From contig JAJLRJ010000004.1 of the NCBI GenBank assembly GCA_024195265.1, positions 29,276,434 through 29,340,433 on the forward strand: a stretch of DNA of 64,000 nt, read 5' to 3'. Positions 1-11,729 of the stretch are shown here, piece after piece (the first letter of the stretch is position 1; each line of letters opens with the position of its first letter). Both the position numbers and the translations under genes were made by a program. Below the pieces are notes generated by a model. It was not told the DNA's origin. It was given only the letters and a program-made list of their open reading frames with translations, and ran no database searches. The DNA comes from Dendrophyllia cribrosa (Eukaryota; Cnidaria; Anthozoa; Scleractinia; Dendrophylliidae).

Positions 1-37
1 TCCGCTCCTTCGTCAAAGTTTTCTTCCAGATCTTGAG
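1..37 (-). CDS. Gene C exon 3 (partial), acidic linker
   Basis: Acceptor atttttcag at 40-38 is followed by an open frame reading AQDLEENFDEGA, in phase with exon 2. The window ends inside the exon. Confidence 0.6.
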
Positions 38-432
38 CTGAAAAATTGAAAACGAAGCCAAATTAATACGGAAACCAGGATAGTTAACAATAATTTTTCT
101 TTTAAATTATATTATAAATTCTAATTAATATCGTTATTATTTTTAATAGAAGAAATGACGTTCATAAAACTATTAATCGTTCTTATTATTTTTTTTTTTT
201 TGCTATTTTGACAAACTTACCATTATCTTCCAACGAAGCATCTATAAAGAAAAGAAAGAAAACATTAAATTAAACTTGTAATAAAAACAAAAGATAAAGA
301 AAAAACGTTTAAATGGATACATGATTTAGCCAATTCAGTTTTACCGTCAAAATTTTCCAGTTCTTCTTGGAAGGAAAATCCGACACATACCGCAAGGAAT
401 AAAGCCGCTATGAACCAAATCCTCATTTTCAT
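1..432 (-). CDS. Gene C: 5' part of a secreted protein, paralogue of gene A (runs off left edge)
   Basis: Three consecutive phase-1 exons are visible: 432-345, 241-221 and 37 to beyond 1. Exon 1 encodes a signal peptide (MKMRIWFIAALFLAVCVGFS) followed by FQEELENFD. Exon 2 encodes the short linker DASLEDN. Exon 3 begins AQDLEENFDEGA and is cut by the window edge. The segment SFQEELENFD matches [10 protein letters not shown] of gene A at the same place, and the promoters also match, so C and A are tandem paralogues. By analogy TSP1 modules should follow to the left, but none is visible here. Start chosen at the first ATG after the TATA box; a second in-frame ATG lies two codons later. Confidence 0.75.
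221..241 (-). CDS. Gene C exon 2, acidic micro-exon
   Basis: 21 nt between acceptor ttctttatag and donor G|GTAAGT. It adds DASLEDN in phase 1. Gene A has a 21-nt exon of the same style at its 3' end. Confidence 0.65.
345..432 (-). CDS. Gene C exon 1, signal peptide
   Basis: 88 nt from ATG at 432-430 to donor GAC G|GTAAAA, leaving phase 1. The hydrophobic core is WFIAALFLAVCVGF. The mature start is acidic (QEELENFD). Confidence 0.75.
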
Positions 433-478
433 GCTTGCGGGGTTCGCTGGAACCTAATGAAATGGCTTAAAGGTGACC

Positions 479-526
479 TTTCGCCCATTTTATGTGTTTC
501 ATGAATGATTCTAATATCAGAGGATC
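479..526 (-). promoter_or_regulatory. Gene C core promoter with TATA-like box
   Basis: CATAAAA lies at 494-488, about 56-62 nt before the ATG. The surrounding block shares GATCC, GATATTAGAAT, the TATA-like core and GCGAAA with the block upstream of gene A (25037-24990), in the same order and nearly the same spacing. Such similarity outside coding sequence supports a duplicated functional promoter. Confidence 0.6.
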
Positions 527-2771
527 AAAGGCCAATACATTCCGTGCGTCAATTATAAGTAACGTTACTAGGAGAAAAAAATATCCATCAAGTATATGGA
601 TGCACTGGGCATTATTACCTGACTTTAAATGCATTTAACCTGAACCAAAATTAATAGTGTCGTTGTGACAAACCCAAAAATATATGCACCAATTTTATTA
701 TCAGTCACAACTACTGTTGGCTGCGAACGGCTAGGATTGGAAATGGATTCAATTTAAAAATTATGTACTGTTCTCCTTTCAGGGAATTGCTTGATATTTT
801 CGATTCGATGTTTTAGGGAGTACGTAGGGTACGTAGTCGGTCAAATATTCAATCTCTGTTTTCCAAACACCCACGAAAACACCGTGACATTGTTCTTCAA
901 ATATGGTACAGTTGTCAATGTGTTCTTTATTTAGTATTATATGATTTTTTTTTAGTTCCGTTCACCCTTGAAATTGACAAAGCTAATAATCAGGAGACAC
1001 TTCCAAGCAAAAAGAAGTTAGGGACAAAAAATAAATAATTTCTTTAGTTTATAACTTAATAAAAATAAGGTCAAACTTGACTGAAACAGAAAAATGAATT
1101 AAAGGTATATTGATATAAGTGCACTAGAACAGTTCAAATATAAGCGTTATAATGTTGTCGATTACATGTGTTATTATCATCTATTTTTATCAAAACAGAA
1201 TATTATTCTACACGGTATCTTTGGGAAAACTATAGCGGTTAAAATTATTCCTTTGACTTATCAGGCCCAAAAAAAAAAAACAAAGTCAAAAATATATAAA
1301 TGGCCATTTTAACAATTTAAAGACAGCAATCAAAAACATACTTTTTTCATTACCTGATGAAAACGATTACAGACAATTCATGGTAATATTAGACACATTT
1401 TCGCAGAACTACGTCACATGTTCGTCACATCTCCCGGTGAAGGAAAATGTTATTTGCATCCATAAATAATATCCATCATGACACTCGTTGCATTGGCCGT
1501 TATTACATCAATTTGTCACATTTTTTTCCTTGTGCGTTCTTTTGATTTTAAAGAATAACTTCATAAGACTTACTGCCAATATATTTATTTCTGTACGGCG
1601 AAATTATCATTAATTTTAGGAGCTGTTTAGCGATTTTGCAAATAATTAACAGTAATATTTTCAAATTTTAAAGTGAAAACGTTAAAAATAAAACTGTATG
1701 CAATTTGGTTTTGTTTAGCTGCTGCTATCATTTACTAGATTGCTAATTTAAAATCATGTTAGGGCAAAAGCTCGAAATGTCGACTTTTTCACCATGATTG
1801 TTCTTTAGCTTTGTTGTGAATCTAGTTCTAAAAAATGTAATGAAATTTCCATTTACTATTTAACCATCTTAGAATGTCTTAAAAACCCTTCGTCATGATT
1901 ACATGTTTGTTTCCCATGAAATATATATAATTCTACCTAACACACTTGACCGTCATCGATCATCCTACGTGGGTCAAACCACCTGCAAAGTGGACATGCA
2001 CCCTTGCCATTAAGATCAAGTGTTCACTTAGATGGCCATGGGGTGACGGTTTAAAATTTAGTCCTTGTTTACTTCAAGTACAGACTATATTAAGTAAAAA
2101 TATAAAACGCCCTATCCGAAGGGCGAAATTATGAAAATAATTAATAATACAAGGGAAATGAACGAGCAAATCATAACATTGCGATGTAACCGTGTAACCG
2201 CGTCGTGCAACCCAACATGTATATTTTTTCTTTTGCTTTACACAACAAAAAAGCATAAGAAAAACTAAGCAAAGAACTATATCATCATTCGACCACAAAC
2301 GCGTTCGTGTGAAGAACGCACGCTTACCGTGCGCGCCCGGCCAGCTCACGCACACGCACCGTGCGTAGAATGCACTCCACTGGGTGCAAAAAAAATGCCT
2401 TGACATATGTACTGATGTAATTCACTATTATTTTATAGAGATTTGAAGATCACATTGCTGCAAGACCCGGCTTTGGTAAAATGCCAGCTGCCAAATTACC
2501 ACTAAATTTCCGTGACTTTTATTTTTAGCGAATGTCTTCTACCTTACCACAGCTTAACAGCCAGCAGGGATAAAATATAAAACTTTGATATTAGAGCGTT
2601 CAGTTCTGCGCCGAGAACTCGTTTATGAAATGGGAACGTCTCCAATTCGAGGCATTAATAAATATGTGTCTCGAAGGATTGTTTCTTTTACCAAAAAGCA
2701 ACCTATCAGAGAAGCAATCAAGGGGTTGAGTGGAATAAACCGATGATTAGTGTGATAACTAGCATCTATAC
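527..2771. other. Intergenic, no convincing gene
   Basis: AT-rich sequence with short homopolymer runs. I find no TSP1, ShKT or other recognisable module on either strand. A 47-codon open stretch ending at 779 on the minus strand lacks a credible acceptor. Confidence 0.5.
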
Positions 2772-2847
2772 CAAAATAAAAAGATGTTGACATGAAAAGG
2801 CTGACGAGAGAAAGTAAAAGAAGATAACAGTTTGTGTTATTATCCAT
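2772..2847 (-). CDS. Candidate first exon with signal peptide
   Basis: ATG at 2847-2845 opens MDNNTNCYLLLLSLVSLFMS and continues TSFYF, a plausible signal peptide. A possible donor TTTTG|GTATAG at 2771 would leave phase 1 like every first exon in the cluster. TATAAATAG at 2909-2901 sits 54-62 nt upstream, the same spacing as in genes A and C. No matching second exon was recognised, so it could be an alternative first exon of gene C, the start of an unrecognised gene, or chance. Confidence 0.3.
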
Positions 2848-2900
2848 CTGGATAAACGGACAGTTATTTCGACAAATGTTGTTCGAACCAAATCTAGAAA

Positions 2901-2909
2901 CTATTTATA
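2901..2909 (-). promoter_or_regulatory. TATA box upstream of the candidate exon at 2847
   Basis: TATAAATAG on the minus strand, a close match to the TATA consensus at normal distance for an ATG shortly downstream. Support depends on the candidate exon being real. Confidence 0.3.
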
Positions 2910-3183
2910 AACCAGCAAAGCGTGTTTTTAATGCAGGGTATTATAAATCATACCACCATATAGCTAAGCCATAATTCAAGACATTATTGGTTGAGAGAGT
3001 TTATTGATATTTTTTTTACAGAAATATCTTGTCTTCCGTTTCCTGCCATTTCTTCCTTACCAACGTTGTCTGAATTTTGTGATTGCTTTCAAACCTGTTG
3101 CCAACAAATTTGTGTTAAATAAAAATAAATTCATATGAACGGCGAAGAAAGAATGAAAGAGAATGTGATCACCGCAGTTATTT

Positions 3184-5164
3184 GGAGGAGGGTACTGGAC
3201 AAAAATCTCATTGGATCGTACTGAGTGATGCATTATATCGTACCATATTGTGATATACCCGGTGAAGTCAGTTTGTAAAGGCCTGATGTAGAGAGCAGCC
3301 TACGAGGAGCGTTCTCTTAAAATGTATGTGAGCCATAGTATTAAAATAACCCTCTCTTCCAGGAGGAACAAGATGGAGAGGTCTTTGCCCTACTCTTCCA
3401 CCAACATGTACAGCTCTTAAAATTTAAATGCCACCTCCATCTTGCAGCCGAGGGAAACTTTTCCTCCAGGAGATCTCCAGGAGAGACTGAACGTCCATTT
3501 GATTGGCTTTTTTGTTGGGGGAAACAAGTTTCATTTTACCAAAGCCTGCTTGTATAATTAAGTAGGTACATTCTTTGTCTGTCAGATGTAACATAATCAC
3601 ACTTCCCCAAGACACAAACATCATGGGTCCAGGTTTCCAGGGATGTGAAGCGAACAGGTGCATAACCGTTTAGTTTTGGCTCCTTGGATTTGGGTTGATC
3701 ACTTATTGTGGGCCTTACATTTGTTCTGCTAAGTCTGGCTGGAGTCACTGGCCTTCTCATCACATTCCTTGAACAGAGTCCAGGAGATAGCCTCCTGTTC
3801 GAATGAAAATAGTCAGGGTTAATACAGACATGTTGACAGAATTTTTTTTGTCTTTACAAATTCAAATGTAAACCACTCTGACAGTAATTTTCGGAGGCTC
3901 GTGTGGTGGAAAATTCCGCAATTGATTGGCCGGATGGGGCACCACTTTGGGCACCACTAACATTGCTAACAGAGATCTTTAACTCCGTTAGTGCGTTTCT
4001 CAAAATCGAGGTAGTTTTAGCGAGATCTTGCTCAGAAATATCGAGAAAGACAAACACGCGCACAGCGCAGCATTCAAGAAAAGTAAAAGTACAGCACTGC
4101 GATAAACATTTTCCCGCCAATTTGAACTATAAGCCGCTGACCAGTTTGACACTCGCTATTAACCGCATACCACTCACAATATAGCATCACCGGGTACGAT
4201 ATATAGAGGTTACTTCACGATTACAGTACATGCATACTGAGATTTACGCAACAGAAAAACAAGACGAAACGATTAAATTATCAACACTTTAGTAGAAGGG
4301 TTCTTGGTTTATTGTCAGACTCAACTTTCAAGTGGAAAAATTCACCGAATTCACACATCTAACAAAAATAACTACGACAATAATTTTTTTCAAAACTATA
4401 ACAAGATTATAAATAATAACATACTTTACGACAAAAACAAAGCAAGTTTGCGTGCCTGTGTTTTGAAGTTTTTGCCGCTTTGATAACAACAACAAATAGC
4501 GAGAGTTCAAACTTGCTTGCACGTTTGTCGATTTTATTGCTTTCTTTCATCTCTTTTAGCCTTATTCTTTCTCCTGTTAAACGTATATTTTCCCTTTCAG
4601 CAAAATCTTTTAAAGTTATTTTCTTCAGGTCCGCAGAAATTTCGCATTTTTTCCTTGAAGAGATGGAACTTTAAACCCTTTTGTCGCCATGAATGAATTT
4701 CTTCGAGGCCTTCAAAGAGGGTGAAGGCACACTGAATGGCGGGAAATCCCGTGTACGATTTTTGTCACTAGTGAAAAATGTCGTATCGTGATTCTGATTG
4801 GTGACTCACTAGTGAGGAAAATCGTATGACCAATAGAATGGCTTGTCATACGTTAAGGGACGATTTTCATCTCATAGTTTTCTGGTATGTAAATCTCAGT
4901 ATGTATATAATAAAGTAGCATACGGTACGATGTAATGGCATGACCGATACGACATAACCGCATACCGCTGACAATATAGCCGGGTAAGATATAGTAGCAT
5001 ACCGCACGATGTAAAGGCTTGACCTTTACAATAAAGCGACATATCGGGAACGATATAACAGCACACCGGATAGTTTATGGTATCACCGGGTACATCACAG
5101 CATGGTACGATATAATGCATCACGGAGTACGATCCAATGATATTTTTGTCCAGTACCCCCCTCC
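3184..5164. mobile_element. About 2-kb element with terminal inverted repeats
   Basis: The left end (3184 on) reads ggaggagggtactggacaaa and continues through a GATC-containing stretch to atgcattatatcgtacc. The right end (5164 backwards) is the reverse complement of the same roughly 75-nt sequence with a few changes. The right half (about 4915-5130) also contains degenerate tandem copies of a motif like ccgggtacgatata. It encloses the decayed coding fragment at 3424-3763. Superfamily unknown. Confidence 0.6.
3424..3763 (-). pseudogene. Decayed coding fragment, possibly a HECT/G2E3-like family
   Basis: Two overlapping minus-strand frames carry the parts of one likely ancestral protein. The upstream frame has WTHDVCVLGKC. 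After a frame change near 3560 the other frame has LIIQAGFGKMKLVSPNKK and SFPRLQDGGG. From memory this order of motifs (WTHDFCVL, then QAGLGRKKI, then FPKLKDGGGFELL) occurs in G2/M-specific E3-ligase-like proteins that are common and often mobile in cnidarians. The frameshift and the surrounding element indicate a dead copy. The family assignment is tentative. Confidence 0.3.
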
Positions 5165-5204
5165 ATACAGTTATGCAGAAACTGAAGGAGTTGCAAGCAG
5201 AGCC

Positions 5205-5268
5205 TTGATTTGACCCATGACCTTTGCGATCCGGTGCAACCGCTCTACCACAGAGCTACAAGGCCAGA
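5205..5268 (-). repeat. tRNA-derived SINE fragment
   Basis: On the minus strand, tagctctgtggtagagcg resembles a pol III A box and gggtcaaatca resembles a B box, spaced as in a tRNA gene. The tRNA shape is degraded, and the copy is followed by the dispersed motif ttcatatgaactgcgg at about 5345. Most likely a SINE, not a functional tRNA. Confidence 0.5.
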
Positions 5269-5397
5269 TGGGAGCTTGGTCAATCATGAGTTCTATTATA
5301 CCCGTGAAGTGATGAATATGACAATGTGTATATGAAAATAAATTCATATGAACTGCGGAGAAAAAATGAAAGATAATGTGATTATCGCAGTTATGCG

Positions 5398-5640
5398 AAA
5401 TCTTTCAAATTTGATTAAGAGCGAGAAAGGAGTTGGGTTGGTTGCACAAATGAGAGCTAGCACCAGTGACCCGATGGAGTTGTCATTAAGATAGTAAATA
5501 GCTCCCAATTTGCGAAAAAGCCCTTCAAACATTTCAACAGCTGCGAAAAGCGTCCAGCCGACTAGTAACACGATAATCAACAGCAAACACGTTTTGCTCT
5601 CTTCTGAATGTAACAGATACTTTCTGTCATGAAAAGGCAC
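5398..5640 (-). pseudogene. Possible rhodopsin-like GPCR TM6-TM7 fragment
   Basis: The minus-strand frame has a hydrophobic span TCLLLIIVLLVGWTLFAAVE preceded by charged residues, a short loop, and a second span SLVLALICATNPTPFSLLIK followed by FERFR. This resembles TM6, extracellular loop 3 and an NPxxY-like TM7 of a class A receptor. No other transmembrane segments are nearby, so it is a relic or an isolated exon. Confidence 0.3.
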
Positions 5641-5709
5641 CCTACGCTTAGCTGTTATTATGACAAATGGCAAATGAATGAAGATTCTAAACTGATTAAC
5701 CATTGTCAT

Positions 5710-7090
5710 AAAGAGCTAGAAGTAACAAACTTACCAAAATCGCTTTAAATGGAGGCTAAGCAGCGATCAAACAATAGCAAACAAGTCACCCGATGGGCTT
5801 CGTAACTGGCTCGTTTGGTCTCAGTTTCCACCCGGTTTTCATTTTAGAGTTTTATATTAGCAATCCACAATATAGAGTGTTTTCTCTGATGTCATATGAA
5901 AATTCAGAAGCAGTTTTCGATTCTAAAATGTTTACGCAATTGTTGAGAGTTTAAAACTACACACTGGGCCAAATTTTGAAGCGTAAGAGCATTTCATTCA
6001 AGAGTTATAGGCGAATGAGTATAGACATTTTTAGTAAGAAATGTATGAAGCGGCCATCTTGGTGTCCCACTTAGGGACACCAAATGGCAGCCAAAAATTT
6101 AATGAAGAAATTTGTTGCGAAAAGTAGAGCGCGGGTCAACTTTGAGCAACAAATTTTGCCTTTGTTGCTCGTTTTTCAACCTCGTTCCCAGGGGCTTCTC
6201 GGTTTTCAAAATGGCAGTTTGAGAGGAGAAACCCCTGGGACATAGCGATCTAAAACGACTGCTGATTGGTTTATTGATCCTGATTCTTACATCTATTTTG
6301 ATTGGTTTACGTTTTTCTAAGAAAAGATGGCGGATCACCGTAGGTTCTTCAAGAAACCAAAACAATGCTATATCGAAGGTCTCCGAGACGTGAAAGTTGA
6401 ACAGTTTTCCTGAGTAACTGTTAACAAAACTGCAGCTGTTCCTGACGATGCGGCTATGATCCAACAAGCGTAAGATTTAGAGATAATTCGCAGATTTTCA
6501 GGCTTTGCGTTTACGGGTGGCGAATGGTAAATTCGAGATATTTTTTCTGCGAGCCCTACACTTATAAACTTCCAAAATGCGAGGCGGAGAGAAAGGCTAT
6601 ATGGAAAGGCTTTGCCAAATAAATCGAGACACCGAGACGTGGAGAACCGCTCAAATAACCGAGACTGCGAGACCCATATATAATCTTAATTTTTTAAAAG
6701 ACCATTCGCCACTCACCCCCGGTACGTGACAATTTATAGAATTTTGGAATGACTGGAATGGGAAATGCTGGGCGTAATGTAATTTAATAGAGTCTAGAAT
6801 ACTGGCTGAACCTCGGTGTAAAAACATGTCTTGTTTTGTACCTATTTCTACCTATTGTTGTCTTGCGCTCTATTGTTTTATACAGTTTGTTTTCTTTGTT
6901 TTTCAGTTCATTTATGGTTTCATAAATAAAGCAGAGCCGACCGCCAATTGTTTGCTATTCAGTTACTTATTCACTTGTGACAGCTTGACTGAAGTTAAGC
7001 TCAATTTAGTTTTTAAAACATGTCAATAAAAAATAAAACAGGTATGCATTCCTCAAAATGGCAAGATTTTAGTATAACCCCCAACATTAA
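5710..7090. other. Intergenic, no gene recognised
   Basis: Unique-looking AT-rich DNA with a few open frames that show no family signature. The stretch 6100-6240, with CAACAAATTTTG and ccaggggcttctcgg, resembles part of the sequence near 9890-10020 and is probably repeat-derived. Confidence 0.4.
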
Positions 7091-7351
7091 TGGGCCATTC
7101 CATTTTATATCCGCACCCCCCCCCCCCCCCCTATTGAGGTATTCACTCAACATCCCCCCCTAAGGAAAAAAAGATCAAAGTGCCGATAGAACACCCGTTA
7201 GAAATAGCAGATCTTTCTGTTATCCCCTTGAGAAATTTTTGATGATCAAAGGATGCCGACGCAAGTACCTCCCCCCCCCCCCCAAGATTTCCGTATACCT
7301 CAATAGGAGGGGGGGAGAGGGGAGGGTGTGGATATTAAAAGGAATGGCCCA
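7091..7351. mobile_element. 260-bp MITE-like inverted-repeat element
   Basis: The left end tgggccattccattttatat and the right end (reverse complement tgggccattccttttaatat) are imperfect inverted repeats that continue inward through a C-run to cctattgaggtat. Homopolymer C/G runs lie inside each arm. No coding capacity. Confidence 0.6.
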
Positions 7352-9960
7352 ATTTTGCACATGCATGTATGTACTATTGTTTTTTTTTAGGCAATCTTTT
7401 GTTCTAGCTTTTGTTTCAGTCTTCAGAACTTATTCATAGTTAATAGAACTTATTCATAATTTGTGGGATTATATGGAAATCTTACCCACAAAATTCCCAA
7501 CCACATTTCAGGCCCAAGAACTGTTTTTAAGATTTTGCTTCTATGAAATGGCAATGTAGTTTATAGCTGGCAAATCATCCCAGGCACTCTGGATACCAGA
7601 AGTTCTCTTACAGCAGGCCTTTTGCCCTGAGGCTCTTCCTTGTGGCAAAAATATGAGTCAAAAGAGGCATGTAATATCATATAGTTTATGAGAGAGATGA
7701 GAGGCACCCATGCAGGGTACATCCCAACTTGTTTGGACCAATGATCTTGGGGTGTTTTTTTTTTTTGCTTAGCTTTTAAAATCATTAAAAATTCAATTTT
7801 TCTTGACAAACATTCTGCACATAACAGCTTTTCGGGCTCCAAAGTTTTCTGCACTTTTGAGAAACACATGTCAGCAGAATGCTAGTTAACATGTTTTTGC
7901 CTCTAGTCAGCTTAAGGTTTAAGAGCCGGTCTGTTTGCCTGAAAACAGTGGAGCGAGTAGAATGTCAAGCATGGAATTAATTTTATTCCTTGTTTCAATG
8001 AGTAAATGATATGATTAATATGGCTTTGAACTATCAGGATTTCAGAATGGTAATCATTGCAAGCCATTGGGTTGATGCAATAGAAAAAACATTCTAGGAT
8101 ATAATCAGCCGTGAAACATTCTTTCATGTCACAATAAAAAGGTAGTCTTTGAGCTGAGGCTGGGGAGAGGAAAAAGTGAAGTGCACAAGAAATGTTCCCC
8201 ATGTGCCCTCTTTTCATTTTATATTATCTACATTTCAGTTTTTTACCGAAAAAAGCCTCTATGAAGGAGGGAAATGTTGATGAATTTTGACAATCATGGC
8301 TCAGGTCTAGTGGATTTTTCTGTCTGATCAGGAAATTCTGTCACTTGTCTAACAGAGAAGGAATAGTTCCTGATTTCTTTTTTATTTGGGGGCCATCCTT
8401 GTTATAAGTATGACACATTAAGCTTCTTTGTGATGTTTTATTAACATTTTAGTTTTTAACACAACCATGGAGAACAGGGTGCTTTCTGGTCAGGCCTTTC
8501 TCTTGCAGTCCAGTCTGGCTTTGTTTAATGTGTCAGGAGCATAAGATTCCCACTGACATGGCGTTAGGGGTTGTAAGGGCTTACAAGCATCCCTGCCACA
8601 TCAGACAGGGAAGCTTTGATTTAAAACAATCAGGTAATCACGGCAAGTGACCAAACCTTTCTACCTGTAAACAATGGCTAGATTTAAGAAGCCCAGTCCA
8701 GCTTCTGAAGTTGACCAAAGCTACATATTATTTTAACTTTAGAAGGGTTTCCTCATCAATTCATCCCCAGAGTTACAATTTGCCAGAGGGGATTTTCTAT
8801 GCCAGTCACAGTTAGTTGACATGAACCAATATGTATACTTCATGTGCAATATCCAGGTAGGGATTCACAGGGAAGTGTGTAATAAAGTCGGCAGATTTGG
8901 AATTAAAGATTTTGGCCGTTAAATGATAATTTTTAAATTGGGGGACGAGTAGCTTTGGCCCATGACTTGTTTATTTCCTGGTTTCAGAGTACTGGTTACA
9001 TCCCCAGGTCACCATTTAGGGCGGATGTAGCTGCATTTGGAAATGGAGTAAATGTACTTTAATCTTCAATTTTACAGTTTTATTTGATTTATTTGGTAAT
9101 AAAATACACTAATCACACTGCTGTCATTTCCAACATAAATTGTACATGTTTTCCTCAGAAACAATTGTGACAAACACCTCTAACAAATATGGGAAAAATA
9201 CTTTGACTTGTCTTCACTTTTCTTTTCTTTTTTTTAGAAAATGTTAACTTGGTGGGAGATATATATATTCCTGGAAATGAGTAAATAAAAAGCACTTGAT
9301 TTAACAGTGTTTTGACTGGATCGGCAAACCATCTCTGAGTAAAAGAATCATCAAGTAAAAGTGTTTTATTGAGGGGAAGACGGTAAATTACTTTAAAATG
9401 CCAACAAAACGGTGATACCCGCGCAAGAGCAACGACGAAGGCATCGACGGTTAAATCGAAAAAATATTACTACAAAAACTTCATACTATTTTGTTGCTTG
9501 CGGGCGTGATCGTGGGAAAAGAAGCCGAAAATACTATAACCCAAAAGCACCCTAGTTCAGCGAGACGGTAAATTTACTCCTTTCCTTTTTAAAATCGTGC
9601 TTCATTGAAAAAAAAAAACGTTTTTCGTAATCTGCGGCGTTTCGAATTTTTACCTTCATTGCCTGTGTATCATTTTTCTTGAAACGGCAAGGCAAAGAAA
9701 AACTTTACAGGTCGATAAATGGTTCCACAGAAATCCCTCCTTGGCACTTCCTTGGCCGCCATTTTGTTTGTTTTCCTCTTGGTTCGCAATCTCGTACCCA
9801 GATCTTCTCACTCTTTTCCTTGGCCGCCATTTTGAATACATCTTCACAAATAGTGCAGATTTTGATCACGTGATCTGCTGTGTGCCAGGGTCTTCTCCCG
9901 AAGCGCCGCCATATTGAAAACCGAGAAGACCCTGGGAACGAGGTTGGCTCGTTTTTCATC
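7352..9960. other. Intergenic, no gene recognised
   Basis: Several open frames of 60-100 codons occur, but none shows a domain, signal peptide or plausible splice context. From 9740 to 9960 the sequence is richer in GC and contains repeated gccgccatttt motifs like YY1-type sites. Confidence 0.4.
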
Positions 9961-10020
9961 AAACTCTCAACTTGTCACGCAACAAATTTGCCAATGTTGC
10001 GCGACAAGTTGAGGGTTTTG
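9961..10020. repeat. Short palindrome (hairpin)
   Basis: The left arm aactctcaacttgtcacgca and the right arm tgcgcgacaagttgagggtt pair with a roughly 10-nt loop. Likely a terminal fragment of a transposon family also seen in part at 6110-6180. Confidence 0.5.
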
Positions 10021-10292
10021 TATCTCGTATTTCGCCGCCTTAATGCTTGAGAATTGTTTTCTCAGCAGTTCTGTGACTTGCCGGGACGTCATTTAGCTCA
10101 ACGATTTATTCGATCTAAACTCAACTGTTTGACAATTGATTTGGTTAGAAAAGTTAAACCCGCTTTCCTTTTACCAGAAATTGAACACATCCGAAAATCA
10201 CAGAGATTTAATGTTTAACAATTCCGTCTAAATTAGAACAGTAAATATTTAAATCGTAGTTGCTTAATTATTGGTTACAGTTCGCTATTGCT

Positions 10293-10447
10293 GGTTTGCA
10301 CGTGACGTCACGGCGGCCATGTTGGTGGTCAAGAACAAAAGCGTTTCTCTCCGCTGGGAACTAAACTCTATTTTTATGCAAATTCTGCGACAAAAATTGT
10401 ATTGTATGGACCACCAACATGGCCGCCTTGTCACGTGGTTGCAAACC
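10293..10447. mobile_element. 155-bp palindromic MITE
   Basis: ggtttgcacgtgacgtcacg followed by gcggccatgttggtgg at the left is inverted at the right as ccaccaacatggccgc, then a CACGTG-like core, then gcaaacc. The arms are about 38 nt around a non-coding centre. Confidence 0.6.
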
Positions 10448-10541
10448 AAGAATACTAAGTTACTTATGAAAACACAATAAAGTCACACACGGTAGCGATA
10501 TACAAGGGATATAAATCGCAAAGTAGAGCCATTTCCCTTAA

Positions 10542-10545
10542 AGGA

Positions 10546-10581
<36 letters not shown>

Positions 10582-11729
10582 GGGAGTTTCGGTATTATAT
10601 TACACGTGGCGCGTGACCAAAAGTAAGGAAATCGTCGCGAAAGGTCAGAGGCGAGATATTTATAAAAATATCGTTATAAAAGGTGACAGACCTAGCACAA
10701 ATCCTGCTTGTCGCAAAAAAAGCATTTCAGCCCGGCTTTACAAATGAATAGGGTTACCCCAAGTACGTGTCTGAGAGATTGTTTTCTTTTTATAGATCAA
10801 AATTAAATCAAGATATAACAGGAATGTTATTCTCAGCTCAATGTTGCCGATTCTTTGATCTTAGGGAAAGTCTCTGATACTGACAGGAGATATTTACGCT
10901 TTCCAGAGCCGTTTACTATGAGAATATTTAGTTATGTCATCGCTGTCTGCTAGTTCTCGACATAACAATATGTTTCTTTAGCGCATAGTTTGCAAGATCA
11001 GTAGTAGTCGCTGAATGCTAGAATCACTGAGTTAATTTCTTAGTCCGTAATTTTGTGTGAGCGCAAGTCTGCGGTTAGCATGGCTTCCGAGATAGAGTTT
11101 CTTCATCAATGATTCCATAGAATAATGGCATATTACAATTTTTTTCGACTCCTCAGAGTTTATTCTGCGTTTAAGTTGCGTGTCTCGGAGCTAGGCTGTA
11201 CTTTCGTTGTTAAACGTATGGCGTTATTGCATCCATCGTGAAATCAGTTTGTGAAATATTTGAATCTCCAGCAATGTTCACTGTTTCATAATTCTCACGG
11301 CCGAATGCAACTGTTGTACATTCTTTAACAACAATAATTCGGCGAACTGGCTATGGTTTAGCCGTACGATTCCAACCTCACTTTTGCTCGTAATCCAAAG
11401 GTGGGAAGTCGATTCGCGAAGAATAGTTTTCTTTGCATTTCCTGGCGCCTTCAGCCGTCCACGCTTGGGAAACCGTGAAGCCATAAGACCATTGACTTTG
11501 GATGTCAAAACCTTGTCCATCGGTAGCGCAAAACAACGAAAAAATCATTCAAACCGATAGACTCATAATTAAAAAAGCCACGATAACAGTTACAGACTTT
11601 CATTTACACAACTTGGGACGATGCAGTGAGATTCCGATTCACTATGCAATGTTCAGTAATTTCGATGGCATCGAAAATGGCGGATTTCACCGTTTGAGCG
11701 CGCAGTGCATTTTGGATGACTAGGGTCCT
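10542..11729. mobile_element. TTAA-flanked 1.19-kb DNA transposon (piggyBac-like, non-autonomous)
   Basis: The element begins AGGACCCTAGTCA and ends with its reverse complement TGACTAGGGTCCT. It is bounded by TTAA at 10538-10541 and at 11730-11733. TTAA target duplication is the hallmark of piggyBac-type transposition, but no transposase is visible. It carries a short open frame on the minus strand (11520-11278). Confidence 0.65.
11278..11520 (-). CDS. Hypothetical 80-aa open frame inside a TTAA element
   Basis: Starts MDKVLTSKVNGLMASRFPKR and has no recognised domain. It reads inward from close to the right terminal repeat, the same layout as the open frame inside the element at 29937-30463. 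It may be a first-exon remnant of the parent transposon's gene. No splice partner was found. Confidence 0.25.
   Translation of the reverse strand: MDKVLTSKVNGLMASRFPKRGRLKAPGNAKKTILRESTSHLWITSKSEVGIVRLNHSQFAELLLLKNVQQLHSAVRIMKQ

Noticed and set aside
779..926. 47-codon minus-strand stretch (DNCTIFEEQCHGVFV onward) that could be a phase-1 terminal exon
   Set aside because: The upstream AG lies in an A-rich context with no pyrimidine tract, and the sequence matches nothing in the cluster.
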